Source: Eupeodes corollae (taxonomy: Eukaryota; Arthropoda; Insecta; Diptera; Syrphidae). Taken from it: a stretch of 64,000 nucleotides of DNA. Position numbers and translations under genes: made by a program. Of this stretch, positions 51,001 through 59,288 are shown one piece after another (position 1 is the stretch's first letter; each line of letters starts with the position of its first letter). Location: NCBI RefSeq assembly GCF_945859685.1, contig NC_079147.1, positions 88,342,315-88,406,314 of the forward strand, given 5' to 3'. The notes under the pieces are model-generated. The model worked only from the letters and a program-made list of their open reading frames with translations. It did no database searches and had not been told where the DNA came from.

Positions 51001-54000
51001 GTCTACCAGGAACCGCAAAAGCCGTTTTTGGTCGTGATTGTTCCTCTAAAGGAATTTGCCAATACGCATCCTTGAGATCTATACCTGAGATAAAATGTGT
51101 ATCCTTGATGCGACTTAAAAGACCGTCTACGTGTGGCATCGGGTAAGCGTCCTTAACTGTCACCGCATTAACTTTCCTAAAATCGAGACAAAGACGAACT
51201 TTCCCGGGTTTCCTAACCAAAACCAATGGGCAACACCACGGAGAGTTACTCTCCTCGATAACGTCTAATTCCAGCATGCGGTCTAACTCTTTGTACACTT
51301 CTTCTTGCCGAACCGGAGACAAAGGGTAATGCCGGGACTTGATTGGCGTTGCGTCCCCTGTATCGACAACGTGAAGACCTAGGTGAGTTTTTCCTAAACC
51401 TAACTCAACAAAGTTGGGAAACATTCTTTTAACTGCTTCTAACTTAGCTCTTTGTTCCGCAGATAACTCAACCAACTCTGCATCTTCCTTGAAGTTGAAT
51501 TCTTGATCTTGAGCAACACAGGCGATTTCACTGATTTGTGGAACTAAGTTGAACTCTCTCCAAAAATTCATTCCCAAGTAGACGTTTTGGGTTAAGTTCG
51601 GGATTAAATAAAAGCAAAGAGTTTTTGCAATACCATTGTATTTGGTGACGATATCACAATACCCGACAATGTCGTGTGAACTACCATCAGCCGTGCGGAC
51701 ATGATTTCTGTAAGGCTTAACCTTGGCACCAATTCTTTCAACTAAGTCAAAACAATCTTTGCCCAAAGCTGAAATTGATGCCCCGCTGTCTAACAGTGCG
51801 AAGTAAGATTCTTCGTTAAGACGTACGTTTACGTACATCCTACTATCGCCTTCTAACGAAATTATGGAGTCTACAATTAATTTACGGTAAGCCTTACGAT
51901 TCTTGTATCGGTCTCTACACTTTTGAATTTTTCGGCTAACTAAAGTTTCTTTCTTTCCAAAAATTTTAGCTCTGACTTTTGCATAATTTAATTTTCGTTC
52001 ATGCAAAGAATTATGTGAGAAATGGAGAACTGGATGGCTAGAGATTTCTTGATTTTCAACATTTTTTAAAGTTTGGATTGGATCTGAGTTTGAAGTTTTC
52101 ATGGGTGATTCACTGAAGCCGTCTTTTCCTAGATGTTGCTTGGAATGCGAATCTTTTTCAGTGAGTATGCTATTATTATTATTTATTGTTTTGAAGGGCC
52201 TGCAAGATTTTTCGTGGGACGGTTCTCCCCGCCCTTCTTTTCGTCCCGACGAAAGTTTTCCGAGTGCTTATTATTGCACTCAGGAGTAGAAACTCCCTTA
52301 GCCCCGCAAAGGAAACAAAATAAATTCCTCGTATGAGAAGGACAGTTATAAAAGGAATGCCCTTTATCGTCGCAGTTCCAACAGCAAAAAGTACTGCTTG
52401 ATCTATTTCCGTGAAGGATAGCGGAAATTTCTTCATCTTTTTTTTCCGACTTATCGTCTTCTTCCAAGACTACCTCGTGTACTGCCTTGGGGCATCTTTT
52501 GGCTAGAAATTTCTCTGCCTGTCTGGCTTTCAACCTTAGTTGCTCCAAAGTTTTGACATCCGAAGACAACAAAATTTCCCCAAGTTTATCTTTTGCGTTA
52601 TTTCTGAGCACCTCTAACAACTTTTTGCTGTCAAACGGCTCTTTCATACGGTCGTTGATTGTAACGACTGCGTTGTAATACTCGTCGAAAGGTTCCTTAA
52701 AACCTTGCTTCCGAGTGAGTAGTCGCATGTAAATGTCGACGTCACCCTCAGGTCGACCGAACTCCCTACGCATTTCTGCTTTGACTTCCTCCAAACTAGC
52801 TTCAGTATTTTTTTTCAAGTATCTCCAATACCATTTATTGGCGTTGTCCTTCAAGAGGACATGCAAATTTGCAACGATTTGCTCGTCTGAATAACCTGAA
52901 GACTTTTGCATGCGGTTAACTTTAAATAGAAAATCTCCAATGTTTGAAGACCCATCGTATTGGATACACCAGCGATCTAGACGACATTTGTCTACGGCAT
53001 TGGAATTGCTCACAGACAAATTAGCAAATTGTCTTTCTAACGGCGATCTAGTGGCCTGTCTCTCGTGAGACGAAGAACCGCTTACCGGTGCTTCTATAGT
53101 ATTTTGTACATTATGAGATTTCTCGAAACTCTCTATGCGTTTATTGACGCTTTCCATAAATTCTTTCATCTGCTGGAAAATTCGCATTTGATTGTCCAGC
53201 AAACTTCTATCTATCCTATCGAGTAGGTCTTCTTGATCCATCGTGCGGGCCCTATCTATATTTTCTTGACGTCTATTAAGATTGTCATTATCCTGTAAGG
53301 CATTGTTTTCTTCTTGATTAGCGCCTTCATTCGCTACACCTTGTATCGATTCCCTATTATTTGACATTTCCGGACTATTATCTACGATTATCGTATTCAA
53401 CTCCCGCGAAAAATCTAAAGAATTGTCTAAATTGAATCGGTCAATTGTAGTATTAAATCGCCTTACAAAATCCTCGAAAGTTGCTTCAGATATAGCTCGA
53501 AGATTATTCCAACTACTAGCTACACTTGTTCTGGGATTTTCCTGGCTCATGCTATTGAGCCTCCTCGTTTTCAAAAAAGATAAATGTAATTTTAAATACT
53601 AATTCTAAAAAAAAACTCGACTCTGTTTTTCAAAATGTATTGTTCTCTCCAGCAGGCTTGCAACTTATTCAAATTCAAACTAATTTTGTGTCGCTGTGAG
53701 ATACAATTATAGTTTAATCACTGAATGATTATTAAATTAAACAACTTATTTTAAAAGTATTATCTATAAATTGATAATTATTTGGATTTCTTTTTCAGAA
53801 AATTTCATAAAACGTAAGGAGATGAGTGTGACTTCACTATATAAAAGATGTGTTGAAAGGATTTAAAGGACACCATTGTTCTACGAGCCGAAATGAAATC
53901 AAAATTTAAATATTCTAGTGGTATGTATCTGAAACTATATAAAAAAAATAATATTTAGACAAAATCTCTTTCCCAGGACACCAACGGACGAACCTTTCAT

Positions 54001-57000
54001 CTGCGATGACTCTGGCAAAAATAATTTATCCTAGTTAAGTTTAAAAATGAGTATTCTGTTGGAAGCACTTTTGAAGACGCTTTCGCTTCCGCGAGTCTAC
54101 TTCCAACAAAATCTCTAAGCAAGGGCTAATTATTCGGTCGTTTGAAAACCAATCTTTGATTTATCAAAGACTCGAACCTTAAGTTCCTTCTTGTGTTTTG
54201 TTTTTTTGAAACTGCCATATCAATTTAAACTTCCGGTGGCAACCGATACCAAAATATACTTTCGAGTTATCGTGACTCACAAGAAATTTAAATTGAATTA
54301 AACTGGCCTTTCAATTTGTTAAAAAAAATACTATTGTAAGCTAAAAGAAATGTTAATAAAATTGACTAATAATTAAAATGTAGAAATTTGATGTGGCTCA
54401 AAAAAAATGTCTCTAGCTTCGCTATCCCTGATAGCGGCTACACGTTATGGGCGCCATTTTGTAACGACTTTGTTGGCGTAAAGGTCGATGCTGGTATGCT
54501 GGTACCACTGTAGCTCGTCGGTTGGGGTGGTTCTTTGACCTCCTAATCGTTACAAAAATTAATCATACCAGTCTAGGGTACCTATAGGTATTAGTAGGTA
54601 CGCGAGTGATATTACTTTACCCTCCCTTCCATTGTCGTCTTACTCGCCTAGACGACCCTTAATATTGGTGTCCTTATTTACTTTCTCTTCATCTTTCTAG
54701 TTTAGCCACATTCATCTCTTAATAAAAAAATTTACCACTTCATTTCAAATTTATAATATACATTATTTAACTTTATTGACTTTCATTTTCTTCTTATTGT
54801 ATGTTTAGATTTTAAGTTACGTTACTTTCATATCTTTTACTATTTAAAGCTTACTTTATTAAGTTAAAAAATTGAAAATAAAAGTTTAATAAAAGTGATA
54901 CAAAAATTATAGATTAATCCCTGTATTAAATTATTCGGGATGAATTCAAGTACGAGATATATGTAATTTTTAGTAATCTGGCGTAAGTTAATATTTAAAT
55001 TATATCAAATTGATTAAAGATTCACCGGAAACGAAGTAGAAGTGGCCACTGCTGCTTGTCGATCGGTGTTGAATTCGTTGTTGCTATATCTTCTATTTTT
55101 CCTTATTCTCTTACTCCCGCAAGATTACTTAACACTTCTTTTCTTTTTTTTTTGCTTTGATCTTATAGCACTATAATTTTGCTTTTCTTTTTTATTATGA
55201 CACTATAATTTTTATTACTTTTTACTTGCACTCTTATTTCAATTTGCACAATTAAAAAAACTAATTGATTAAGATTTAAAAAAAATAAATTATATAAAAA
55301 AATTTAAATTATATAAAAAAATGAAATTGCAGCTAGCTGGATTTGAACTGTAGGACCTTGGCTTGTTAAACACTTCAAACAACGAGCTAACCAACTAAGC
55401 TATCTTCTTTGTTTAAGATGGAGTGATGATTAATTTCACAAAATTTCGACCAGGTTACTTAATAACCTGGTTATCCTGTTTAATGATGATTAGACAGCTA
55501 CTAATATTCTGCGCGCCTGATATTTATTGGTTACTTCAAGTCCCTAAGGGAATTTTAGGCTTTTCAAGTTGCCTGTAGGAAAATGCCTGTTTTAAAAAAA
55601 ACTTATTATTTTAACAAGAAAATCTAAAAATTTTCCTTCCGTTTTCTTACCTCACTTCCTATTTTATAATTTTTTTCTCAGTATAAATGTGATGGACGTA
55701 TACCGTCTTTTCCTTTTAATTTTAAATTTTAAATTGAATTTGAATTCAACTTCTATATATATATGTATACATTCAAAATTTTAAATTTGCACTATGGATA
55801 AACTGATCGTTGCTATGGTCGAAAGGAAAAAAGACATAACCAGGCTTTTGAGCAATGTAAGTACCTCCGAAGGCTCGAAAGTTCGCTAATATTTCTTTGT
55901 TCTTAACGCATACTTACAAAGGTCTTTGTTACCAAATTCATAAACTAAAAATCTTTTTCAGTTAAAACGTTTTTTTCTGCCTAGTGTGAGTTTTTCTCAA
56001 TTCTGCACTTTTCAATTGAGAGAGAAGGTTTTTCATATTTCCCTTGACTTTCGCTCTGAGTTTGTTAACTTGGCAACATTCTCAAGATTCTCTTGAGTTT
56101 GTCGCTAAGGTTCCTACTTATATTCTACTACTTTTCAATTTTGCCCATCCCTATTCCGAATGTCCTCAGCTGTCAACTTGACAATTCAATTATTTATTAA
56201 ATGTCAATAAAGAAATTAGTTTAGCTTTGAATGTCGTGTTTATTTTTCGAATTTATTTAATTTAATTCATTTTTTTAAATAAAATCGGTTACAAATAAAT
56301 GGTCGCATTCACAAAGCTAGTGGCTACGTAGTCAAAATTCAACTAGCTTTGTGAATGCAAAAATACACTGGAACTGTCATATTATTGACAAACGCAAATA
56401 TATAAAATAAGAAACATTTTTTGATTTGATAACTTTAACTTATCTTTTGTTAATTCCAATTAAATCAAATTTAAGACACAATTTAAATGATTTATATTTT
56501 TATTTAAATTTATTTCATTTTGAATTCGTGTTACTTTACCGAGCAGCTGATTGTAAAACATCAAAATCATTCTCCACTAACTTTGTAGCCGAATTTTGTA
56601 CACTACGTCGGAGGGGAAATTTCAACTACTTTTGTAGTTAGATTTAGCCAATCAGAATCCCTTGACTACGTAGCCACTAGCTTTGTGATTGCGACCAATG
56701 TCAGCTTTCAGCTGAATGACAACTTATGATAAGCTGTCGTTTTGACATAAGTGGATTTGACTTGATAGTTAGGGAGTTTTTTCTTGACTAACTTTCCAAT
56801 AAAGTTGACTTAATTGGATGGCAATTTTTTGGCTGGCTAATCACGTCCGAAAACTTAAATATAACTCTCATCTCTGGGCTGGTGCTCCAGTAACTTATTT
56901 AAGCCTCTTGGACAGTATTCAAAAAAGTGCTTTTAAAATTATTGGTGACATTAACATCATCAACTCGTTTACATCACTTGAACAACGACGCAAGGTTTCT

Positions 57001-58764
57001 TGCCCAACCTTTATTTAACGTTATTTTAACGGATTATGCTCTAGTGAAATAGCCAGTTGCATTTCTCCCCTTAAACAATTTGACCGTAATACCCGCGCTT
57101 CTGGGAATGCCCTTCAGTTTACCCTTGAGCCCAACTTCGGCCGTACTATGAAGTACAGAGATTCTTTTTTTGAGCCGTACCACGCGAATGTGGAACGCCT
57201 TACCACGCTCTATCTTTCCCTGTCATTGCAATGTTAAGACATTTAAAACCAATGTACACCGACACCTCCTATCCAACCCTTCCCTCTTTTCTCAATGCTC
57301 ACACTGTGTCTTTGGCATATTAAAGGTATACAAAACCCTTTTAGTGTTTGCTAAATATAAAAAAAAGTCTTACTTTCAAGTCCCTTATGTCGTCTGAACC
57401 TGCCCAATATCATCCAAATCATCAATTGCAAAATTAAGCCCAACAACATTAAAATGTTCTGAAATCCGGCATGTGGTCTCTGAAACAAGTCCGATCTTAT
57501 ATCAATCTCATATTTTTTTAACTTGACGCTTTAATTCTCAGAGCTGCTGGCTATTGGCTTTTTTATTTGATCGCTTTTTAGTTAAGATCTTAAAATATTT
57601 AGTAGGTTAGTTTATGTAAATTTGTATCTAATAAAGAACAAACTATTCAAGAACCCTTTCTAATTCGTATTAAACATATTAATCAAAATAATTTGTATAT
57701 GTATGTATAGGTAACTAAAAGAAAAAATACGAACCAAAAAATTCTTCGATGTCATCGGGCTTAGTAATTTCCTGGCCCTTGCAAAATTTAAACCTCGAAT
57801 TAAGCTCCGACCGTCCAGTGTCATTCGATGCAAAATTTCTGTGGACGGAAATGCAATTAATTTAAAGAAAAACATTTTAATTTAACTGAGCCACACAATA
57901 AAATATATTATTCACACTCACTTGAGAACATTCCAAGATTTCTTTATATTATCGCTACAATTTGAACTCAGCGATGTCTTAAAAACAGAAGTTACAATTT
58001 TTGTAAAAATGTCGCATGGTGTCAGATCTAAAACATATAAAATTAATTTCCAACTATTTTACAGGGAGAATAACATTATGAACCTTTAAATTGCCAAATT
58101 GGTGCTGATGCCGCTAGTGCTCCCGTCACAGTTTGCGGATACTTCATCCGGAACCATGCTGCTAACATTCCTCCATATGACCCACCAATGGCAATAACCG
58201 GTCTGTCATTTGCACCACCTGTAATCTCATTCAAAAGCTGAGCATAGTCGGCCAGAGCTTGTTCAGCTGTAAGAAATCCAAAATGCTGTGGACTATCGAA
58301 GGAGGCATTCTTAAATGGCAACGACTTTCCGTAATAACGATGTTCGGCAAATATGATTAATGCGCTTAATTGTTGTGCATTCTCCCATATGAAGCCCGTG
58401 TTTTGGGCAAAGAGTTCAATGTCACCCTCATTGCCACAATAAAATAGGATCGGAGTCGTATTATCATTCTTCGAATATTCATCATTAATCAAATAGCTAT
58501 TCTCGATGGATGACAACAGCGTCAGCAGCAGGCAATTGGAGTGAAATTGGAATAAGTGAAAACGATAAGCATAGATTACAACGAATATTAAATAAATAAT
58601 TACCGCATTGAAAAAGTAGCATCTGTCACGTAATTGAAATGATCAACTGGAACATTGTCCAGGTATTTTTCTTTCCAGGAATATTTTGCTTTTGCATTAT
58701 CACTAGCTGAAGTTATCAAGATTAAAACCGAACCAAGAAGAGTAAGTCCGAATATTTTGAGCAT
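44981..58764 (-). CDS. PRCP: Lysosomal Pro-X carboxypeptidase-like serine peptidase (family S28), 8 exons, complete
   Basis: S28 peptidases remove C-terminal residues after proline in lysosomes or secretions. Exons: 58604-58764, 58084-58496, 57922-58027, 57735-57838, 45705-45850, 45368-45642, 45162-45306, 44981-45091; 1,461 nt, 486 residues plus TAG. All junctions are GT-AG and phase-consistent. Residues 1-21 form a signal peptide (MLKIFGLTLLGSVLILITSA). The nucleophile is Ser160 in GGSYGG, Asp415 lies in LLDPWSGGG, and His440 in EGAHHLDLR; Asp-His spacing of 25 equals that of human PRCP. Length is close to human PRCP (496). Intron 4 is 11.9 kb because of nested transposons; the others are 56-107 bp. 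Flies have several S28 paralogues, so orthology to human PRCP itself is not established. Confidence 0.93.
45162..45306 (-). CDS. PRCP: S28 carboxypeptidase exon 7 (Asp/His exon)
   Basis: Residues 402-450: IIFSNGLLDPWSGGGV with Asp415 and IPEGAHHLDLR with His440. Donor GTAGTA, phase 0. Confidence 0.9.
45368..45642 (-). CDS. PRCP: S28 carboxypeptidase exon 6
   Basis: Residues 311-402: SVYYNFNGESKCLDY, AWDIQTCNEMVMPMCSKDDG, FKKFKIRPREDEILIRFGGR. Matches the YQACTEVVMPFC...GVRPRP region of PRCP. Donor GTATGT, phase 2. Confidence 0.9.
45705..45850 (-). CDS. PRCP: S28 carboxypeptidase exon 5
   Basis: Residues 262-310: NLAMANYPYANEFLAPLPAY and PVRQFCFYL, a near-universal S28 block. Lies 11.9 kb from exon 4, yet the phase matches. 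Confidence 0.9.
45889..45921. repeat. (TTAAA)n microsatellite
   Basis: Six to seven tandem TTAAA units just inside intron 4 of the carboxypeptidase gene. Confidence 0.8.
47500..47577 (-). repeat. tRNA-like sequence within the 3' LTR
   Basis: On the minus strand: A-box-like TAGCTTAGTTGG, then ~45 bases, then B-box-like AGTTCAAATCC, with an AAGGTCC variable-region-like segment between. Acceptor and T-arm pairing is poor, so it is a tRNA-derived or tRNA-like segment, not a functional tRNA gene. An identical copy is at 55329-55406. Confidence 0.5.
47965..48060 (+). other. Antisense mini-ORF with splice donor in the 3' LTR
   Basis: ATG opens MDKLIVAMVERKKDITRLLS and reaches a stop after 31 codons. 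A consensus GTAAGT donor follows codon 21. About 25 bp upstream is a TATATATATG stretch. Opposite strand to gag-pol. It may be a spliced antisense leader exon or chance. The same copy is at 55794-55889 in the other LTR. Confidence 0.25.
48781..50691 (-). CDS. pol: Pol part 2: RNase H and integrase of the gypsy-type element
   Basis: Begins in the RT thumb (RQVRRFLGLTGWYRRFIRNY). RNase H: FVIQCDASSEGIGGVLFQL, YTVTELECLDAVLSIRKFR, ITDHSSLKWL. Integrase: zinc-binding HSGFSKTYARIREKYYWPKM with CDICK; catalytic core FIDLLGPYPRTKRGNIY (Asp), LHSDNGRQFVSKEFANFL (Asp) and NNSERVNRNIL (Glu). The C-terminal SH3-like segment ends at KDIRQ. It is out of frame with part 1 by one base at the homopolymer; all catalytic residues are present. 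Confidence 0.9.
   Translation of the reverse strand: MVNFPVPNSQRQVRRFLGLTGWYRRFIRNYSELAAPLTDCLKKKKFEFSAEALNSFNQLKEALSSAPVLSQPDFKKPFVIQCDASSEGIGGVLFQLDESQNERPIAFMSKKLNKAQKNYTVTELECLDAVLSIRKFRAYVEGSPFKVITDHSSLKWLMSLKDLSGRLARWSLELQGFDFSIEHRKGSLNVVPDALSRVDMEGILIQPSEVSCEEISANVIGEEVDLNADDFDSEQYSKLRKNITDNQESLPDLVVSGKYVYRRVRFRTGEWGEEDSRWKLWIPDSLTKQVIQMSHETKLTLHSGFSKTYARIREKYYWPKMILDIKRYVNDCDICKTVKAPNVTLRAPIQNQTITERPMQRLFIDLLGPYPRTKRGNIYILIVLDHFSKFVFLTALSVATSAKIIRFLECDVFHQFGTPEILHSDNGRQFVSKEFANFLNAYGVKHLKTALYSPQANNSERVNRNILSKLRILISKEQNDWDLQLSSIACALRSDVHDSIGCQPYFALFNQNMITHASTYKILRDINSLNNHDTMYLPKEAKVSLAHHKIKTNLDRAYQKSKNTYNLRAKPVLFRVGQEVFHRNFAQSKFVQGINAKLLPKFLKSRVKRIVGSCMYELETREGKPIGIFHAKDIRQ
50669..52102 (-). 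CDS. pol: Pol part 1: protease and reverse transcriptase of the gypsy-type element
   Basis: Coordinates start at the first ATG, but the frame is open further upstream across the gag stop in the -1 frame. Aspartic protease: YFALLDSGASISALG (DSG active site). RT: VIEESNSPWCCPLVLVRKPG, VRLCLDFRKVNAVT, FISGIDLKDAYWQIPLEE, VMPFGLSNAAQTLCRTLD, FLYLDDLLICT (catalytic YLDD). The frame ends at 50669, just after a run of eight T (plus strand, 50700-50707). The same polyprotein continues in another frame downstream. Confidence 0.88.
   Translation of the reverse strand: MKTSNSDPIQTLKNVENQEISSHPVLHFSHNSLHERKLNYAKVRAKIFGKKETLVSRKIQKCRDRYKNRKAYRKLIVDSIISLEGDSRMYVNVRLNEESYFALLDSGASISALGKDCFDLVERIGAKVKPYRNHVRTADGSSHDIVGYCDIVTKYNGIAKTLCFYLIPNLTQNVYLGMNFWREFNLVPQISEIACVAQDQEFNFKEDAELVELSAEQRAKLEAVKRMFPNFVELGLGKTHLGLHVVDTGDATPIKSRHYPLSPVRQEEVYKELDRMLELDVIEESNSPWCCPLVLVRKPGKVRLCLDFRKVNAVTVKDAYPMPHVDGLLSRIKDTHFISGIDLKDAYWQIPLEEQSRPKTAFAVPGRPLYQFKVMPFGLSNAAQTLCRTLDKVLPSRLRENVFLYLDDLLICTADFESHISILKEVASCLRRANLTINLDKSKFGMREIKYLGYIVGQGTLKTNPKKNRGDGKFSCT
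52183..53550 (-). CDS. gag: Gag polyprotein of the gypsy-type element
   Basis: 455 residues from ATG at 53550. The N-terminal half is Asn/Asp/Arg-rich and probably disordered. A capsid-like helical region (FLFKVNRMQKSSGYSDEQIV, LLKDNANKWYWRYLKKN, MRREFGRPEGDVDIYMRLL) precedes a zinc knuckle CCWNCDDKGHSFYNC (CX2CX4HX4C). A second, imperfect knuckle lacks the His. It forms the particle that packages element RNA. Intact frame; stop TAA at 52183. Confidence 0.88.
   Translation of the reverse strand: MSQENPRTSVASSWNNLRAISEATFEDFVRRFNTTIDRFNLDNSLDFSRELNTIIVDNSPEMSNNRESIQGVANEGANQEENNALQDNDNLNRRQENIDRARTMDQEDLLDRIDRSLLDNQMRIFQQMKEFMESVNKRIESFEKSHNVQNTIEAPVSGSSSHERQATRSPLERQFANLSVSNSNAVDKCRLDRWCIQYDGSSNIGDFLFKVNRMQKSSGYSDEQIVANLHVLLKDNANKWYWRYLKKNTEASLEEVKAEMRREFGRPEGDVDIYMRLLTRKQGFKEPFDEYYNAVVTINDRMKEPFDSKKLLEVLRNNAKDKLGEILLSSDVKTLEQLRLKARQAEKFLAKRCPKAVHEVVLEEDDKSEKKDEEISAILHGNRSSSTFCCWNCDDKGHSFYNCPSHTRNLFCFLCGAKGVSTPECNNKHSENFRRDEKKGGENRPTKNLAGPSKQ
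54442..54456 (-). promoter_or_regulatory. Primer binding site (tRNA-Lys-like)
   Basis: Three bases inside the 5' LTR, the minus strand reads TGGCGCCCATAACGT. The first nine bases match the complement of a tRNA-Lys 3' end; after one extra T the match continues (AACGT). Position and TGG start are as expected for a gypsy-group primer site. Confidence 0.7.
54460..56293 (-). repeat. 5' LTR of the gypsy-type element
   Basis: 1,834 bp, offset exactly 7,829 bp from the 3' LTR. Would supply the element's promoter on the minus strand. Confidence 0.93.
55329..55406 (-). repeat. tRNA-like sequence within the 5' LTR
   Basis: Same segment as at 47500-47577, at the expected 7,829-bp offset. Confidence 0.5.
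56301..56698. mobile_element. MITE-P with ~35-bp inverted repeats
   Basis: Left end GGTCGCATTCACAAAGCTAG continuing into TGGCTACGTAGTCAA. The right end is its near-perfect inverse (TTGACTACGTAGCCACTAGC then TTTGTGATTGCGACC). The sequence AAT flanks both sides, consistent with a 3-bp duplication. About 395 bp, noncoding. The inner repeat CAACTAGCTTTGTGAATGC forms an extra hairpin near the left end. Confidence 0.78.
56845..57365 (+). mobile_element. LINE-C copy 3, 3' fragment
   Basis: Encodes LKYNSHLWAGAPVTYLSLLD, IGDINIINSFTSLEQRRKVS, then after a stop RYFNGLCSSEIASCISPLKQ and, frameshifted, SRTTRMWNALPRSIFP with FKTNVHRHLLSNPSLFS. Same C-terminal domain as the other LINE-C copies. Inserted in the right half of MITE-M copy 3. 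Confidence 0.78.
57406..57734. other. Carboxypeptidase intron 4 remainder, no feature
   Basis: AT-rich intronic sequence leading to exon 4. Nothing else visible. Confidence 0.4.
57735..57838 (-). CDS. PRCP: S28 carboxypeptidase exon 4
   Basis: Residues 227-262, FKFCKGQEITKPDDIEEFF (the lid-region LCxxL..QDI block of PRCP). Donor GTTCGT, phase 1; intron 4 follows. Confidence 0.85.
57922..58027 (-). CDS. PRCP: S28 carboxypeptidase exon 3
   Basis: Residues 192-227, DLTPCDIFTKIVTSVFKTSL and CSDNIKKSW; conserved Cys residues as in PRCP. Donor GTGAGT, phase 2. Confidence 0.87.
58084..58496 (-). CDS. PRCP: S28 carboxypeptidase exon 2 (nucleophile exon)
   Basis: Residues 54-192: ILFYCGNEGDIELF, FAEHRYYGKSLPF, and IAIGGSYGGMLAAWFRMKYP with Ser160. 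Donor G/GTTCAT is weak but the only one that fits the frame into exon 3. Confidence 0.9.
58604..58764 (-). CDS. PRCP: S28 carboxypeptidase exon 1 (start, signal peptide)
   Basis: ATG at 58764; residues 1-54 with the signal peptide and the VPVDHFNYVTDATFSM segment that opens the mature S28 domain. Donor GTAATT, phase 2. Confidence 0.9.
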
Positions 58765-59035
58765 TTTGCTCTGGACTTAATATAATATTGTGCGCAATTA
58801 AATCGTAAGCAGAGACCGATCACGATCAATTCGTTTGTGCTGTTGAATGAGAACTGATCTTGTGTGTCTATGGTCTGGTCATCTGGGTATCAAGATTCTA
58901 GATCAACGATCGCTCACATTGGGGTGATTAATTTTTTAAAATAATAATAATTTTTCCAAAGATTATGTATTGGATTTTCAAAAAAATGAAAAAGTAGTTT
59001 TTTTTCTTAACTAGAAATAAGGTATCTTCATGAAG

Positions 59036-59080
59036 TACAGTACCCGTGGCATGATGGTTAGTGCGTTGGACTGTCAGTCG
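59036..59080 (+). mobile_element. SINE-1 copy 2, 5' (tRNA-head) fragment
   Basis: AGTACCCGTGGCATGATGG and the following GTTAGTGCGTTGGACTGTC are identical to the head of the SINE at 9994-10273. It is cut after the anticodon region; body and tail are missing here. Confidence 0.8.
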
Positions 59081-59288
59081 TTCTTCGACTTTCAGAGAGA
59101 TTACAAGTGTTACAAAGTGATTGCTAGTTAATTTTAAATTAAAAAGTGCATTTGCAGGGTTTTAAATTTAAGAAGGCAGTAAGCCACAGTTTTAAATATG
59201 TAAGTAATCGTTAGTCCAGTGGAGGTGGCGTCCGAATAGAGCCGTTCTTTGACTTCCAAAGAGTGAAGAAGTGTATTTTATATTATAA

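Larger units (their letters stand above)
46631..56293 (-). mobile_element. Ty3/gypsy-type LTR retrotransposon, 9,663 bp, two 1,834 bp LTRs
   Basis: LTRs at 46631-48464 and 54460-56293, bounded by TGTAAC...GTTACA, with target duplication AATA at 46627-46630 and 56294-56297. The coding strand is minus: gag 53550-52183, protease-RT frame from 52102 and upstream, RNase H-integrase frame to 48781. Domain order PR-RT-RNaseH-IN and the 4-bp duplication place it in Ty3/gypsy. No envelope gene is visible. The LTRs differ at one position that I found (47192 C versus 55021 T), so insertion is recent. It lies in the same orientation as the host gene. Confidence 0.93.
46141..57405. mobile_element. MITE-M copy 3, split by nested insertions
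   Basis: Left end TTGGGCAGGTTCAGACAACA at 46141 and right end inverted (CCCTTATGTCGTCTGAACCT) at ~57386-57405. Left half 46141-46630 aligns with MITE-M copies 1 and 2 up to the GAAAATAAATAAAT segment. The matching right half resumes at ~56698 (CATAAGTGGATTTGACTTGA). Between them sit the LTR element and MITE-P; LINE-C lies further right. It is in intron 4 of the carboxypeptidase gene. Confidence 0.65.

Noticed and set aside
48781..53550. Separate viral-type genes, including a possible envelope
   Set aside because: Only gag and pol domains are present. The 316 bp between pol stop and 3' LTR is too short for an envelope gene, so it is called a retrotransposon.
58076..58516. A truncated S28 peptidase pseudogene of 146 residues
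   Set aside because: Flanking exons with matching phases give a complete 486-residue protein with all catalytic residues.
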